Origin: Chryseobacterium gallinarum
GTDB taxonomy: Bacteria > Bacteroidota > Bacteroidia > Flavobacteriales > Weeksellaceae
DNA length: 64,000 nt
NCBI RefSeq assembly: GCF_001021975.1
Contig: NZ_CP009928.1
Coordinates: forward strand, 682,001-746,000
Direction of reading: 5' to 3'
Under the pieces are notes generated by a model. The model saw only the letters and a list, made by a program, of their open reading frames with translations. It did not search any database and was not told where the DNA came from. Positions within the stretch are counted from its first letter, which is position 1. Every line of letters begins with the position of its first letter. This document shows positions 24,889-33,963 of this stretch, one piece after another. A program made the translations under genes and the position numbers.

Positions 24889-25985
24889 AAAAAATATTCT
24901 TAAGCATTATCATTCTTTTTACAGCTTCCTGTAAGGATGAAGTATCCCGGAAAAATAACACACAGGAAATTATCCTTAAACACGGACATGTTATTGTACC
25001 GGAAAGCAACCCTGTTTTCAAAAAGATTAAAACGGCAGTCGTTACCAGCCAAGAGCATAGTGATGGTATCCTGTCTGCAGGGACCATTCAGGCTATTCCC
25101 AATCATTATGCTGAAATCGCCAGTCCTTTTTCAGGAAGAATTACAAAATCGTTTATTCAGCTGGGACAGAATGTTTCCGCAGGCAGCCCTCTTTTTGAAA
25201 TTCTTTCTTCAGACTATTTCTCAGTCCAGAAAGATTATACGGATGCTTTAAACGAGGTACAGCTTGCAGAAAAAAATTACAAAAGACAACAGGATCTTGT
25301 AAGACATGGTGTGGGTATTCAGAAAGAGCTGGATGAGGCGGAAACTGATTTTAAAAATAAGAAGACCGCTCTTTCCAATGCGTCTGCAGCCTTGAAAGTC
25401 TACAACAGTAAAGGTGGCGGTTTAGGAAAACCTCTTATTGTAAGAGCTCCCATTAACGGTGAAATTATTTCCAATACAATCGTAAACGGGCAATACCTGA
25501 AAAGTGATGCCGACCCTGTTATTATTATTGCTGAACTTTCCAGGGTATGGATTTCCGGAGATGTAAAGGAAAAAGATATCCGTTTCGTGAATACCGGCGA
25601 CCATGTTTCTGTAAAAGTAAGCGCCTATCCTGATACAAATATTACCGGAAAAGTATATCATATTAACGAAATGGTAGATGAAAATACCCGGAGTATCAAG
25701 GTTCTTATTGAATGTGATAACCCCGGCAGAAAGCTAAAACCAGGAATGTATGCTACCGTTAATTTCTCAACAGCTCCTGAAAAAACAATTATGATCCCTG
25801 TAACAGCCTTAATGCAAAGCGACGGCTCACAGTATGTATGGGTAAAAACAGGGAAAAACCAATTTACCAAACGTATGGTAGCCACCGGAGAAACGGATCA
25901 GAAAACGACAAGGATTATCTCAGGCTTAAAGACCGGGGAAATCATAATAACTGAAGGAGGGATCTACCTACCGGATGCGAGATAG
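24885..25985 (+). CDS. RND efflux periplasmic adaptor (membrane fusion) lipoprotein
   Basis: 366-aa CzcB/CusB-type adaptor. The N-terminal lipobox FTASC (Cys16) anchors it to a membrane. The lipoyl/hairpin region is visible (NHYAEIASPFSGRITKSF, then a coiled-coil hairpin with QLAEKNYKRQQDLV and ELDEAETDFKNKK), followed by a beta-barrel (VWISGDVKEKDIRFV) and a membrane-proximal domain (PGMYATVNF, IPVTALMQ). It links the inner-membrane pump to the outer-membrane channel. Its start overlaps the mgtC-like stop. No Met-rich or His-rich N-terminal metal-binding stretch is seen. Confidence 0.92.
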   Translation: MKKIFLSIIILFTASCKDEVSRKNNTQEIILKHGHVIVPESNPVFKKIKTAVVTSQEHSDGILSAGTIQAIPNHYAEIASPFSGRITKSFIQLGQNVSAGSPLFEILSSDYFSVQKDYTDALNEVQLAEKNYKRQQDLVRHGVGIQKELDEAETDFKNKKTALSNASAALKVYNSKGGGLGKPLIVRAPINGEIISNTIVNGQYLKSDADPVIIIAELSRVWISGDVKEKDIRFVNTGDHVSVKVSAYPDTNITGKVYHINEMVDENTRSIKVLIECDNPGRKLKPGMYATVNFSTAPEKTIMIPVTALMQSDGSQYVWVKTGKNQFTKRMVATGETDQKTTRIISGLKTGEIIITEGGIYLPDAR

Positions 25986-26011
25986 GCTTTTTGTAGCAAA
26001 AATCAAAAATT

Positions 26012-29000
26012 ATGAAGCAATTACTTACACTCTCTATACAGAAGAGATGGCTGATGCTGGCCCTCTTCCTTCTACTGGGCTTTTTCGGGTATTACTCATG
26101 GACCAGATTATCCGTTGAAGCCTATCCCGATATTGCAGACGTTACCTCACAGGTTGTCACACAGGTACCCGGACTTGCTGCTGAAGAGGTAGAGCAACAA
26201 ATCACCATTCCACTGGAACGTTCCCTAAACGGCCTTCCGGGTATGCATGTCATGCGAAGTAAAAGTACATTCGGGCTTTCCATTATTACTATGGTTTTTG
26301 ATGACGGTGTCGACGATTACTGGGCCAGGCAACGTATTCAGGAAAGGTTGTCAGATGTTACCCTGCCTTATGATGCACAGCCCGGACTTGATCCCCTTAC
26401 CTCTCCCATCGGCGAAGTCTACCGCTATATCATTGAAAGTAATAATTATAGCCTCCGGGAACTGACAGATTTACAGAAGTTTGTCATTATTCCGCGTATC
26501 AAACAGGTCTCAGGAATTGCAGATGTTACCAATTTCGGAGGAATTACCACCCAGTTCCAGGTAGAATTAGATCCTCATAAACTTGAACAATACGGTTTGG
26601 CCCTGTCTGAAGTTACGGAAACTATTTCCAGAAATAATGTAAGTGCCGGGGGAAGCATGCTACCCCATGGAAATTTAGCATATGTTATCCGCGGAATAGG
26701 CCTTGTGAAGGATTTAAATGATCTTGGAAAGATTGTTGTAAAAACCGAAAATGGAGTTCCGGTTTTCCTGAATGATATAGGAACATTAAAGTATGGGAAC
26801 CTGGAAAGAAAAGGAATTTTGGGATATACCGACAGGGAACGTAATTACTCTGAAAGTATTGAAGGCATCGTACTTTTATTAAGAGGGCAAAATCCGTCAC
26901 AGGTTCTTGAAGGAATTCACCAGGCGGTAGATGAATTAAACAATGAAATTCTTCCGGCCGGTGTAAAGATCCATCCTTTCCTGGACAGAACCGACCTTGT
27001 AAAGACCACTCTCAGCACGGTCTCCCATACCCTGACTGAAGGCATTGTACTGGTCATTATTGTGCTGATTGTCTTCCTTGGAAGCTGGAGAGGAGCATTA
27101 TTGGTGGCCATCACAATCCCCCTTTCTTTATTGTTTGCATTTATCTTGATGTATTTTACCGATATTCCGGCCAACCTTCTTTCCCTTGGAGCTATAGACT
27201 TTGGGATTATCGTAGACGGAGCTATTGTGATGCTGGAAACCATCTTAAAAAAGAGGGAAGAAAACCCGGAAGAAATACTGGAAGAAAAAAGTATTACCCA
27301 AAGAGTGATTGAAGTAGCCAAACCGATCTTCTTTTCCACGATTATTATTATGACTGCTTATTTGCCGTTGTTTGCCTTTGAAAGGGTAGAGAAAAAACTT
27401 TTTACCCCAATGGCTTTTACAGTAGGCTATGCTTTATTAGGAGCTCTTGCCGTGGCATTACTGCTCATTCCCGGATTGGCTTATGTGATTTATCGGAAAC
27501 CCAGAAAGCTATACCACAACAAATGGCTGGAAAAAACAGGGAATGCTTATGGAAAGAGAATCGAAAAAATACTCCAGGCTCCTAAGAAAGTAATGTTACC
27601 CATAGGTATTGTGTTGCTATCTGCAGGAGTTCTGTCCTACACGGTAGGAAAAGACTTTCTTCCGGAACTGGATGAAGGCTCCATATGGCTACAGGTACAG
27701 TTACCTCCCGGCATTTCTTTAGCCCAATCAAAGGAAATGAGTGACACTCTGCGTGCCAGGACATTGAAACATAAAGAAATTACCTATATGATGATACAGG
27801 CCGGGCGGAATGATGACGGTACCGATCCGTGGACAGCCTCCCATTTCGAAGTTTCTATCGGGATAAAACCTTACAGCGAGTGGCCTTCCGGAAAAACAAA
27901 AGCGGATTTGATCAGAGAACTGGCTGAAGATTATAAAGAAATGCCCGGATTTACCGTGGGATTCTCTCAGCCGATGATTGACGGGGTTATGGACAAAATC
28001 TCCGGGGCACATAGTGAATTGGTAGTAAAAGTATATGGAGAAGATTTCAAAGAAACCCGGAGAATTGCAGAAAATGTATTATCCATATTGAACAAAATTC
28101 CCGGATCAGCCGATCTTGCCATTGACCAGGAGCCTCCTTTGCCTCAGTTGCAGATTATTGCAGACAGGGATAAAATTGCCCAATACGGCCTGAATGTAGC
28201 GGATGTGGCAGACCTCATCGAGGTAGCATTGGGTGGAAAAGCCATTTCCCAGATTTTTATCGGAAATAAGGTTTATGATATTTCCTGCCGATATACTGAA
28301 AATAGCCGCAACACTCCTGATAAAATCGGGAACCTGATGCTGACTTCAGCTTCCGGAGCTAAAATTCCATTATCACAAGTAGCCGAAGTAAAATTAAGCA
28401 CCGGGGAAAGTACCATCACAAGAGAAATGAATAAGCGTCACCTTACTGTAAAGCTCAACCTAAGAGGCACGGATCTTTCCTCTTTTCTGAAAAAAGCTCA
28501 GGATACAATTGAAAAATATATTCAGTATGACCACGAAAAATACCACATCAAATGGGGAGGTCAATTCGAAAACCAGAGCAGGGCATACTCCAGGCTGGCA
28601 TTTATCGTTCCATTGGCATTAGCTGTTATGTTTCTGTTATTGTATGGGGCATTTGGTGATTTCAGGCAGGCATTGGTACTGATCTCTATTGTCCCGTTGG
28701 CCTTATTTGGAGGTATGCTGGCACTCAATATACGGGGCATGTCTCTGAATGTATCTTCAGCTGTAGGCTTTATTGCGTTATTTGGAGTTGCCATTCAGAA
28801 CGGGGTGATTATGATTTCTCACATCAATGATCTGCGCAAAAAAGGATATGCTCTCAGACCTGCCGTAACCCAGGGGGCAAAAGATCGTTTCCGGCCCGTA
28901 TTGATGACCGCAACGGTTGCTGTCATCGGATTGTTTCCGGCATCGCTGGCAACAGGTATCGGTTCTGATGTACAACGGCCGCTGGCAACGGTAATTGTTT

Positions 29001-29107
29001 ATGGACTGATGTTCTCTACTGTTTTAACATTATTCATTTTGCCTGCTATTTATTTTATGGCTGAGCGTCGCAATGAAAATCAAAACCTGGTATCCAATGA
29101 AGATTAG
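26012..29107 (+). CDS. heavy-metal efflux RND permease (CzcA-type, HME family)
   Basis: 1031-aa proton-driven RND pump with 12 predicted TM helices and two large periplasmic loops. The TM4 motif reads AIDFGIIVDGAIVMLE with Asp396, Asp402 and Glu409. The DFG...DGA...E pattern is that of CzcA/CnrA-type divalent cation pumps (Zn, Co, Ni, Cd), unlike the Cus (Cu/Ag) branch. Start VEAYPDIADVTSQVVTQVPG is the classical HME-RND opening. It is third in the mgtC-adaptor-pump-channel operon, 26 bp after the adaptor. The metal actually exported cannot be fixed from the sequence. Confidence 0.94.
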   Translation: MKQLLTLSIQKRWLMLALFLLLGFFGYYSWTRLSVEAYPDIADVTSQVVTQVPGLAAEEVEQQITIPLERSLNGLPGMHVMRSKSTFGLSIITMVFDDGVDDYWARQRIQERLSDVTLPYDAQPGLDPLTSPIGEVYRYIIESNNYSLRELTDLQKFVIIPRIKQVSGIADVTNFGGITTQFQVELDPHKLEQYGLALSEVTETISRNNVSAGGSMLPHGNLAYVIRGIGLVKDLNDLGKIVVKTENGVPVFLNDIGTLKYGNLERKGILGYTDRERNYSESIEGIVLLLRGQNPSQVLEGIHQAVDELNNEILPAGVKIHPFLDRTDLVKTTLSTVSHTLTEGIVLVIIVLIVFLGSWRGALLVAITIPLSLLFAFILMYFTDIPANLLSLGAIDFGIIVDGAIVMLETILKKREENPEEILEEKSITQRVIEVAKPIFFSTIIIMTAYLPLFAFERVEKKLFTPMAFTVGYALLGALAVALLLIPGLAYVIYRKPRKLYHNKWLEKTGNAYGKRIEKILQAPKKVMLPIGIVLLSAGVLSYTVGKDFLPELDEGSIWLQVQLPPGISLAQSKEMSDTLRARTLKHKEITYMMIQAGRNDDGTDPWTASHFEVSIGIKPYSEWPSGKTKADLIRELAEDYKEMPGFTVGFSQPMIDGVMDKISGAHSELVVKVYGEDFKETRRIAENVLSILNKIPGSADLAIDQEPPLPQLQIIADRDKIAQYGLNVADVADLIEVALGGKAISQIFIGNKVYDISCRYTENSRNTPDKIGNLMLTSASGAKIPLSQVAEVKLSTGESTITREMNKRHLTVKLNLRGTDLSSFLKKAQDTIEKYIQYDHEKYHIKWGGQFENQSRAYSRLAFIVPLALAVMFLLLYGAFGDFRQALVLISIVPLALFGGMLALNIRGMSLNVSSAVGFIALFGVAIQNGVIMISHINDLRKKGYALRPAVTQGAKDRFRPVLMTATVAVIGLFPASLATGIGSDVQRPLATVIVYGLMFSTVLTLFILPAIYFMAERRNENQNLVSNED

Positions 29108-30365
29108 TATTTATTTTATCATCATATCTGTTGCAATATTAAGCATGGCAGGTACAGTAAAGGCACAGGAGAAAGAAGTTCTACGTTTTGAAGAATACCT
29201 GAGTCTCGTCAGAAAGCAAAATCTTGGATATGCTTCTCAAAAGTACAATGTAAGCATCGCAGAAGCTTCAGTTCAGTCTGCAGGTATGTTTCCTGATCCT
29301 CAATGGGAACTGGAAACTACCAATAACGGGGTAAATAAAAATATGGGACACGTTTACGGAACTTCCATCGGATGGACTCTTGAGTTGGGAGGAAAAAGAA
29401 AAGCCAGAATCAACCTGGCTGAAACCCAATGGGAGCTGAGTAAAATACAGTTACAGGATTTTTTCAGAAACCTCCGGGCTGATGCCAGTTTAGCATATGT
29501 GGAAGTATTAAAGGCAAAAGCGTTACTTGAGGTACAACAGGATTCATATCAAAATATTGTGCGGCTCGCAAAATCAGACAGCATACGGTATCGTCTGGGA
29601 ACAATTTCATTGATTACTTCAAAACAAAGTAAATTAGAAGCAGCTTCCCTTCTTAATGAAGTATACCAAGCCGAAAGTGCCGGGCAACAGGCTCTCACCT
29701 ATCTGTCGGTTTTTCTTAGTGATGAGAAAATAGCAGACAGGGATGTTTCCGGAGATTTTAACGCTTTTAACAGGGATTTTAACCTTGATGATTTAATTCT
29801 TCATGCATTGAACGAAAGGGCAGATGTATTGGCAGCCAAACAAAATATACAAGTCACCAAAAGCCAGATTAATCTTGAAAGGGCCAACCGCGTCATAGAT
29901 CTTGGAATCAGTGCGGGAGCCGAGCACCACACTGAAGCTACCAATGAAATAGCGCCTTCTCCTACCGTAAATGCTGTAAAATTAGGCATTAGTATCCCGT
30001 TGAAATTTTCCAACCGGAGAAATGCAGGTCTGAAAATAGCAGAAATGGTCCATTCCCGTGCCGAAGTTGAATATCAGCAGATCGAACAGGGGATACGGGC
30101 CGAAGTGATGCAGGCTTATCAGCAATATAGAGCTACCCAAAAGCAGGTAAAACAATTCCACAACGGAATGCTGACGGAAGCAGAAAACATTCTGGAAGGC
30201 ATTACGTATAGCTATAAAAGAGGGGAAAGCTCCATCCTCGAAGTCCTGAATGCACAGAGAACTTATAACGGAATAAGAAAAGATTACTATCAGGCCCTTG
30301 CCGATAATGCAGCAGCTTTAATTGAGCTTGAGCGTAAAGCGGGAATCTGGGATATTGAGCTGTAA
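29097..30365 (+). CDS. TolC-family outer membrane efflux channel (CzcC-like)
   Basis: 422-aa outer-membrane factor of the RND system. The ATG at 29097 gives a good signal peptide (MKISIYFIIISVAILSMAGTVKA); an upstream ATG at 29073 would add eight polar residues. It overlaps the pump gene by 11 nt. Two OEP repeats of long helices are seen (PQWELETTNN, GWTLELGGKRKARINLAE, then ISIPLKFSNRRNAGLKIAE, YKRGESSILEVLNAQR). It completes the tripartite efflux complex. A terminator follows at 30537 after an interspersed repeat. Confidence 0.92.
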   Translation: MKISIYFIIISVAILSMAGTVKAQEKEVLRFEEYLSLVRKQNLGYASQKYNVSIAEASVQSAGMFPDPQWELETTNNGVNKNMGHVYGTSIGWTLELGGKRKARINLAETQWELSKIQLQDFFRNLRADASLAYVEVLKAKALLEVQQDSYQNIVRLAKSDSIRYRLGTISLITSKQSKLEAASLLNEVYQAESAGQQALTYLSVFLSDEKIADRDVSGDFNAFNRDFNLDDLILHALNERADVLAAKQNIQVTKSQINLERANRVIDLGISAGAEHHTEATNEIAPSPTVNAVKLGISIPLKFSNRRNAGLKIAEMVHSRAEVEYQQIEQGIRAEVMQAYQQYRATQKQVKQFHNGMLTEAENILEGITYSYKRGESSILEVLNAQRTYNGIRKDYYQALADNAAALIELERKAGIWDIEL

Positions 30366-30380
30366 ACAGCGGAAAGAAAG

Positions 30381-30510
30381 GAAGCTGGAAGAGAAAAGTT
30401 TTAAAGCAGGAAATAACTAAGGAGCCAATTAATAACCTTTTAAAATTATAATATTTTCCTTTTAAGACATGAGAAATGAACAATTACTCCTGTCTTTTCC
30501 TTCCAGCTTC
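30381..30510. repeat. interspersed inverted repeat, GAAGCTGGAAG family, copy 2
   Basis: GAAGCTGGAAG (30381-30391) and CTTCCAGCTTC (30500-30510) are perfect complements at the ends of a 130-bp element with an A+T-rich interior. It lies between the channel gene and the terminator. End sequences match the copy at 10401-10511. Confidence 0.65.
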
Positions 30511-30536
30511 CCTTTTAGTCTCCCTCATTCAAAACG

Positions 30537-30574
30537 AATCCCTGAAATTTATACGATTTCAGGGATTTTTTTAT
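30537..30574. terminator. strong terminator between efflux operon and DUF1801 gene
   Basis: AATCCCTGAAAT and ATTTCAGGGATT pair over 12 bp with a 7-nt loop and are followed by seven T on the plus strand. It serves the efflux operon and may also stop the convergent gene. Confidence 0.88.
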
Positions 30575-31026
30575 TTCTTATACTGGGATTCATAAACACC
30601 GATCCAGTCCTGGACAGTCATTTTTTTACTCAGTTCGGCAATTAGCTCAAAAGGTATATCTTCCACTTTTTTGAAACGGACGCAGGATTTGCCCATATCC
30701 AGCTTTTTCCTGGAATATTTAGGGTATTCTGAGACAAACCAGTCTAACAGTTCCGGTGTGGAATAAAGCCCCATATGATACAACGCTATAAAATTCTTTT
30801 GAGAAGCCAGGTTAATAAACGGTAACGGTGATCCCGGCGTACAATGATAACCGGCCGGGTAAGTTTTCAGGGGAACACCCCAGCCTACCATACCATACCC
30901 TGTGTTTTCTTCGAAACCCTCGGGTAAATTATTACTGATCGTATCAAAAAGTTTTCTGAAAGATTCCTGTCTTTCTTCAGGAATCCTGGAAATATAATCT
31001 TCTATAGAAACCGCCTGAATCTGCAT
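30571..31026 (-). CDS. DUF1801 domain protein (YdhG-like)
   Basis: 151-aa cytoplasmic protein of the DUF1801/YdhG family, whose fold is related to the frataxin-like group. Recognisable blocks are IPEERQESFRKLFDTI, GFEENTGYGMVGWGVPL, FINLASQKNFIALYHMGLY and KLDMGKSCVRFKKVEDIPFELI. The C-terminus carries a conserved Tyr-rich tail. Length is normal. No biochemical role is established that I can rely on. Confidence 0.85.
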   Translation of the reverse strand: MQIQAVSIEDYISRIPEERQESFRKLFDTISNNLPEGFEENTGYGMVGWGVPLKTYPAGYHCTPGSPLPFINLASQKNFIALYHMGLYSTPELLDWFVSEYPKYSRKKLDMGKSCVRFKKVEDIPFELIAELSKKMTVQDWIGVYESQYKK

Positions 31027-31187
31027 ATTTTATTTTTTTCTAAAATACAATTATTTCACAATATTATTTACTTGTCAAAACGCATTGTTTTAAAAACACC
31101 ATTTTTTGTTTAACCTTACCTTATAATTTCTGTTGAGGTGATATTAACAACAATTCATTTTGTTAAAAATTTTATTTTTCATAAAAA

Positions 31188-31214
31188 AGGCAGCTACATA
31201 CAATATAGCTACCT
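31188..31214 (-). terminator. terminator of the FN3/GEVED T9SS protein gene
   Basis: AGGCAGCTA and TAGCTACCT arms (one mismatch) with a 9-nt loop; the minus strand continues into TTTTTT. It lies 25 bp after the stop. Confidence 0.7.
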
Positions 31215-31238
31215 CCTGGAATTATTAATCAAATACAA

Positions 31239-33740
31239 TTATTTCTTTATCGCTTTTCCTGTAGACTGGGATCCGTCTTTGAAATACACTGTCACCAAGT
31301 ATAGGCCGGTATTCAGATCTCCTAAATAAAGTTCTTTTTCCGGGTAATCTATCGCCTTTACTACTCTTCCCGCTACATCCGTAATGGTTACGGATTTCAT
31401 ATCTTTTGTATTCCCGATATGCAGAACATCTTTAAACGGATTAGGATATAAATCGGCTCCTTTTTTCTTTGCATTTACTTCTGAAGTTGCCAGTGATGCA
31501 GCCACTTCGAATATAAAATCAATAGCCTCTCCTCTCGTCATCGCTGCACAAGGGTTTGAAGGCACTGAAGAATTATAATCAGCCAAAACCCTCATTCTGT
31601 AATTTCCGGCAGGTGTTCCGGCCGGCGGGGTAATAGATCCGGAAATAGTTGTTGTATAGTTGGAAGTAACAAACATTCTTTCCGAAGCTTCAAAAGTTAA
31701 ATTATTATTCCAGTCTATCCAAACCCCGAATCCGCATGTAGGACCTCCTGCTGTTAAAGATATTGAAGTACTGGTTCCTGCGGTATTGGTAATTTTATTG
31801 CTGGATGTAGTTAAATTCTGATATCCTCCTGCCGCACCGGAAGCAGATGTATAAGCCATATCCGTAATTGCTCCTGTAGAGGTGAAGGCAGAAATCCAGG
31901 AATTCTGATTGGTAGATGTAGGGACACAATAACCTGTTCTGAATGTAGCTACAGCTTCACTCCAGATACTTTTGTCCGTAGCACTACATACAGATCTTAC
32001 CCATACATAATAGTTTGAATCGGAAGCTAACGAATTTAATGGAGCAGAAGTTGTGGCAGAAGTTACTGAGTTCGTAGCATCTAAAACAGTCGTAGCAGTA
32101 GGCGCAGTGTTGTTGGTGCTGTAATATACTTCATATCCGTTTGCCGGAGCTGAAGTAGGTGCTGTCCAATCAATCGTTGCAGAGTTCATTGTAACATTCG
32201 AAGGTGTAACAGCAGTAGGTTCAATACAAGAAGGAATTTGCTGAACGGTAATATTATCAATATAAATAGAACGGGATGTACCTCCCATACCATTTTTAAA
32301 TGCCAGTTGCAAATCAGTACCCACAGGAATATTAATAGTATATTGTGTATGAGTAGTTGTTAAAGTAACAGGGGAGCCAATCTGAGTAAAAGAAGCCGGA
32401 TCAGCAGGGTTTGATAAAGTTCCCACTAACAGCGTATTTCCATTCGTTCCTCCTTTGGCATAAAATCTTACGCGTTTGGTACCATCTGAAAGGTTTACAG
32501 TAGGAGGTGAAACTAACATCTGACTCCCGGTAGTAGCTGTTGAATTATTGAGATAATAAGCATTAGGTGCCGAATAATTATTAGATGTCGTTACATAACC
32601 ATACCCTGTAAATGATGGACTTTCCAGATAGCTCCAGCAACTTGGGGCATTACTATTCGTGGAAGAACCTGTACTGGTCGTATCAAAATTTTCCGTATAA
32701 GGTACAGAAAAAGTGGAACAGGCCGTTTTGAATGTACCGGCAAAAGACCAGGCACTTTGCCCCGTTGTTGAATTACAGTTCGTTCTTACCCAATAATAAT
32801 AGGTTGTATTCGGCGTAAGACCATCTATAGTGGTATTTGTACCTGCTATTCCCGGATAGGTAGGTGTTACCGTACTTGCAGGCACGGTACCGGAAGTACT
32901 GTGATATACATCATAACTTACAGCACTGGCCGGAGCGGTCCATGAAACAAATGCAGAATTTGCTGTTATCCCTGAAACCGCCTGCAATACAGGAGGAGCG
33001 CAATCTGAATAGGCATCTGCTGAAAATGCAAAAATATTCGGTATACCAGAGCCGCCTGTTTTGGTTACCGTTATACTTTGTATTGGTTTCGCCTGGTTCG
33101 CAGCATCTATAGCTAACTCGGCCTGATATAATCTTGGATTTGTTCCTCCTTCAGGGGATGGAACGTCATCACCACTGGCAGGAGTTGCACCCGGTTTCTT
33201 AATCCTTCCTATTCCCTGGATGGCAAAGTTAGGACCGTTATACCAGTCCGCAAGGCTGATGTTTGAAAATGTTTGTGATGTGCCATCCGTAAAATTCACT
33301 GCTACACTGACTGTAGAAGTACCGCTTCCGCTAACAGCAAGCATATACAATTTAATTGCTGCTTTTGCTGCTGTAAATGTTAAAGTTCCTGAATCATTTA
33401 CTGCAGCTAGTCTCAAGGAATTATTGGCACTTAGACTTCCTAACTGAAAACTCAATCCGGGCGTTGCTGTTACCACAGAATTAATAACTCCATCAACAGG
33501 AATACCATAGGTAATAGCTGGACTTGTGGATGTCAGCTGAAAATCTTTAGCAACAAAAGCGTAAGAAACTCCATCTACGTCATTATTGGTAGAAACTACT
33601 GAAGAACCTACCCCGTTGGCAATCACATCAGCCGTATATCCTGAAGCAACAGGCATTGTTTGATAATTCTGGGCCATCAAAACAGAAGCCGGAAAAAGAG
33701 TAATGACAGGCAAAACTCTGGAAAATAAATTTATTATCAT
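31239..33740 (-). CDS. large secreted FN3/GEVED protein with T9SS sorting domain
   Basis: 833-aa cell-surface or secreted protein. The ATG at 33740 opens a signal peptide (MIINLFSRVLPVITLFPASVLMAQ). In order: a beta-rich N-terminal region, an FN3 domain (APPVLQAVSGITANSAFVSW), a cleaved-adhesin/MAM-like domain (PYTENFDT ... FYAKGG ... YIDNITVQ), a second FN3 (AVTPSNVTMNSATIDW), a GEVED domain (GFGVWIDWNNNLTFEASE), and a C-terminal type A sorting domain (LYPNPFKDVLHIGN ... GLYLVTVYFKDG). Probably an adhesin or glycan-binding exoprotein. Rich in Thr/Ser. The promoter region upstream shows no distinctive element. Confidence 0.9.
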   Translation of the reverse strand: MIINLFSRVLPVITLFPASVLMAQNYQTMPVASGYTADVIANGVGSSVVSTNNDVDGVSYAFVAKDFQLTSTSPAITYGIPVDGVINSVVTATPGLSFQLGSLSANNSLRLAAVNDSGTLTFTAAKAAIKLYMLAVSGSGTSTVSVAVNFTDGTSQTFSNISLADWYNGPNFAIQGIGRIKKPGATPASGDDVPSPEGGTNPRLYQAELAIDAANQAKPIQSITVTKTGGSGIPNIFAFSADAYSDCAPPVLQAVSGITANSAFVSWTAPASAVSYDVYHSTSGTVPASTVTPTYPGIAGTNTTIDGLTPNTTYYYWVRTNCNSTTGQSAWSFAGTFKTACSTFSVPYTENFDTTSTGSSTNSNAPSCWSYLESPSFTGYGYVTTSNNYSAPNAYYLNNSTATTGSQMLVSPPTVNLSDGTKRVRFYAKGGTNGNTLLVGTLSNPADPASFTQIGSPVTLTTTHTQYTINIPVGTDLQLAFKNGMGGTSRSIYIDNITVQQIPSCIEPTAVTPSNVTMNSATIDWTAPTSAPANGYEVYYSTNNTAPTATTVLDATNSVTSATTSAPLNSLASDSNYYVWVRSVCSATDKSIWSEAVATFRTGYCVPTSTNQNSWISAFTSTGAITDMAYTSASGAAGGYQNLTTSSNKITNTAGTSTSISLTAGGPTCGFGVWIDWNNNLTFEASERMFVTSNYTTTISGSITPPAGTPAGNYRMRVLADYNSSVPSNPCAAMTRGEAIDFIFEVAASLATSEVNAKKKGADLYPNPFKDVLHIGNTKDMKSVTITDVAGRVVKAIDYPEKELYLGDLNTGLYLVTVYFKDGSQSTGKAIKK

Positions 33741-33935
33741 ATTATTTACATTTGTGTTGGAAATTAAGAAAAATATCAATATAAAAACAATAATATTAAT
33801 AAATATTTAATTAATAATTAAAAATAAACTAACATCAGTATTCCGAATATTAAATATTTTAGTGTATTAAAGCAATATTACAAGCAACACAGGCTTCTTC
33901 TTGTTTCTTAATTTCCTTATTGAGAAATTAAATCT

Positions 33936-33943
33936 TATTTTTG
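33936..33943 (+). promoter_or_regulatory. -7 box of the aminotransferase-murB operon
   Basis: TATTTTTG, a full TAnnTTTG match, 20 bp upstream of the aminotransferase ATG. Confidence 0.45.
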
Positions 33944-33963
33944 TCATACAAATTTTTTGAACA

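Noticed and set aside
26012..29107. CusA (copper/silver) assignment for the RND pump
   Set aside because: The TM4 DFG-DGA-E pattern is that of divalent-cation pumps.
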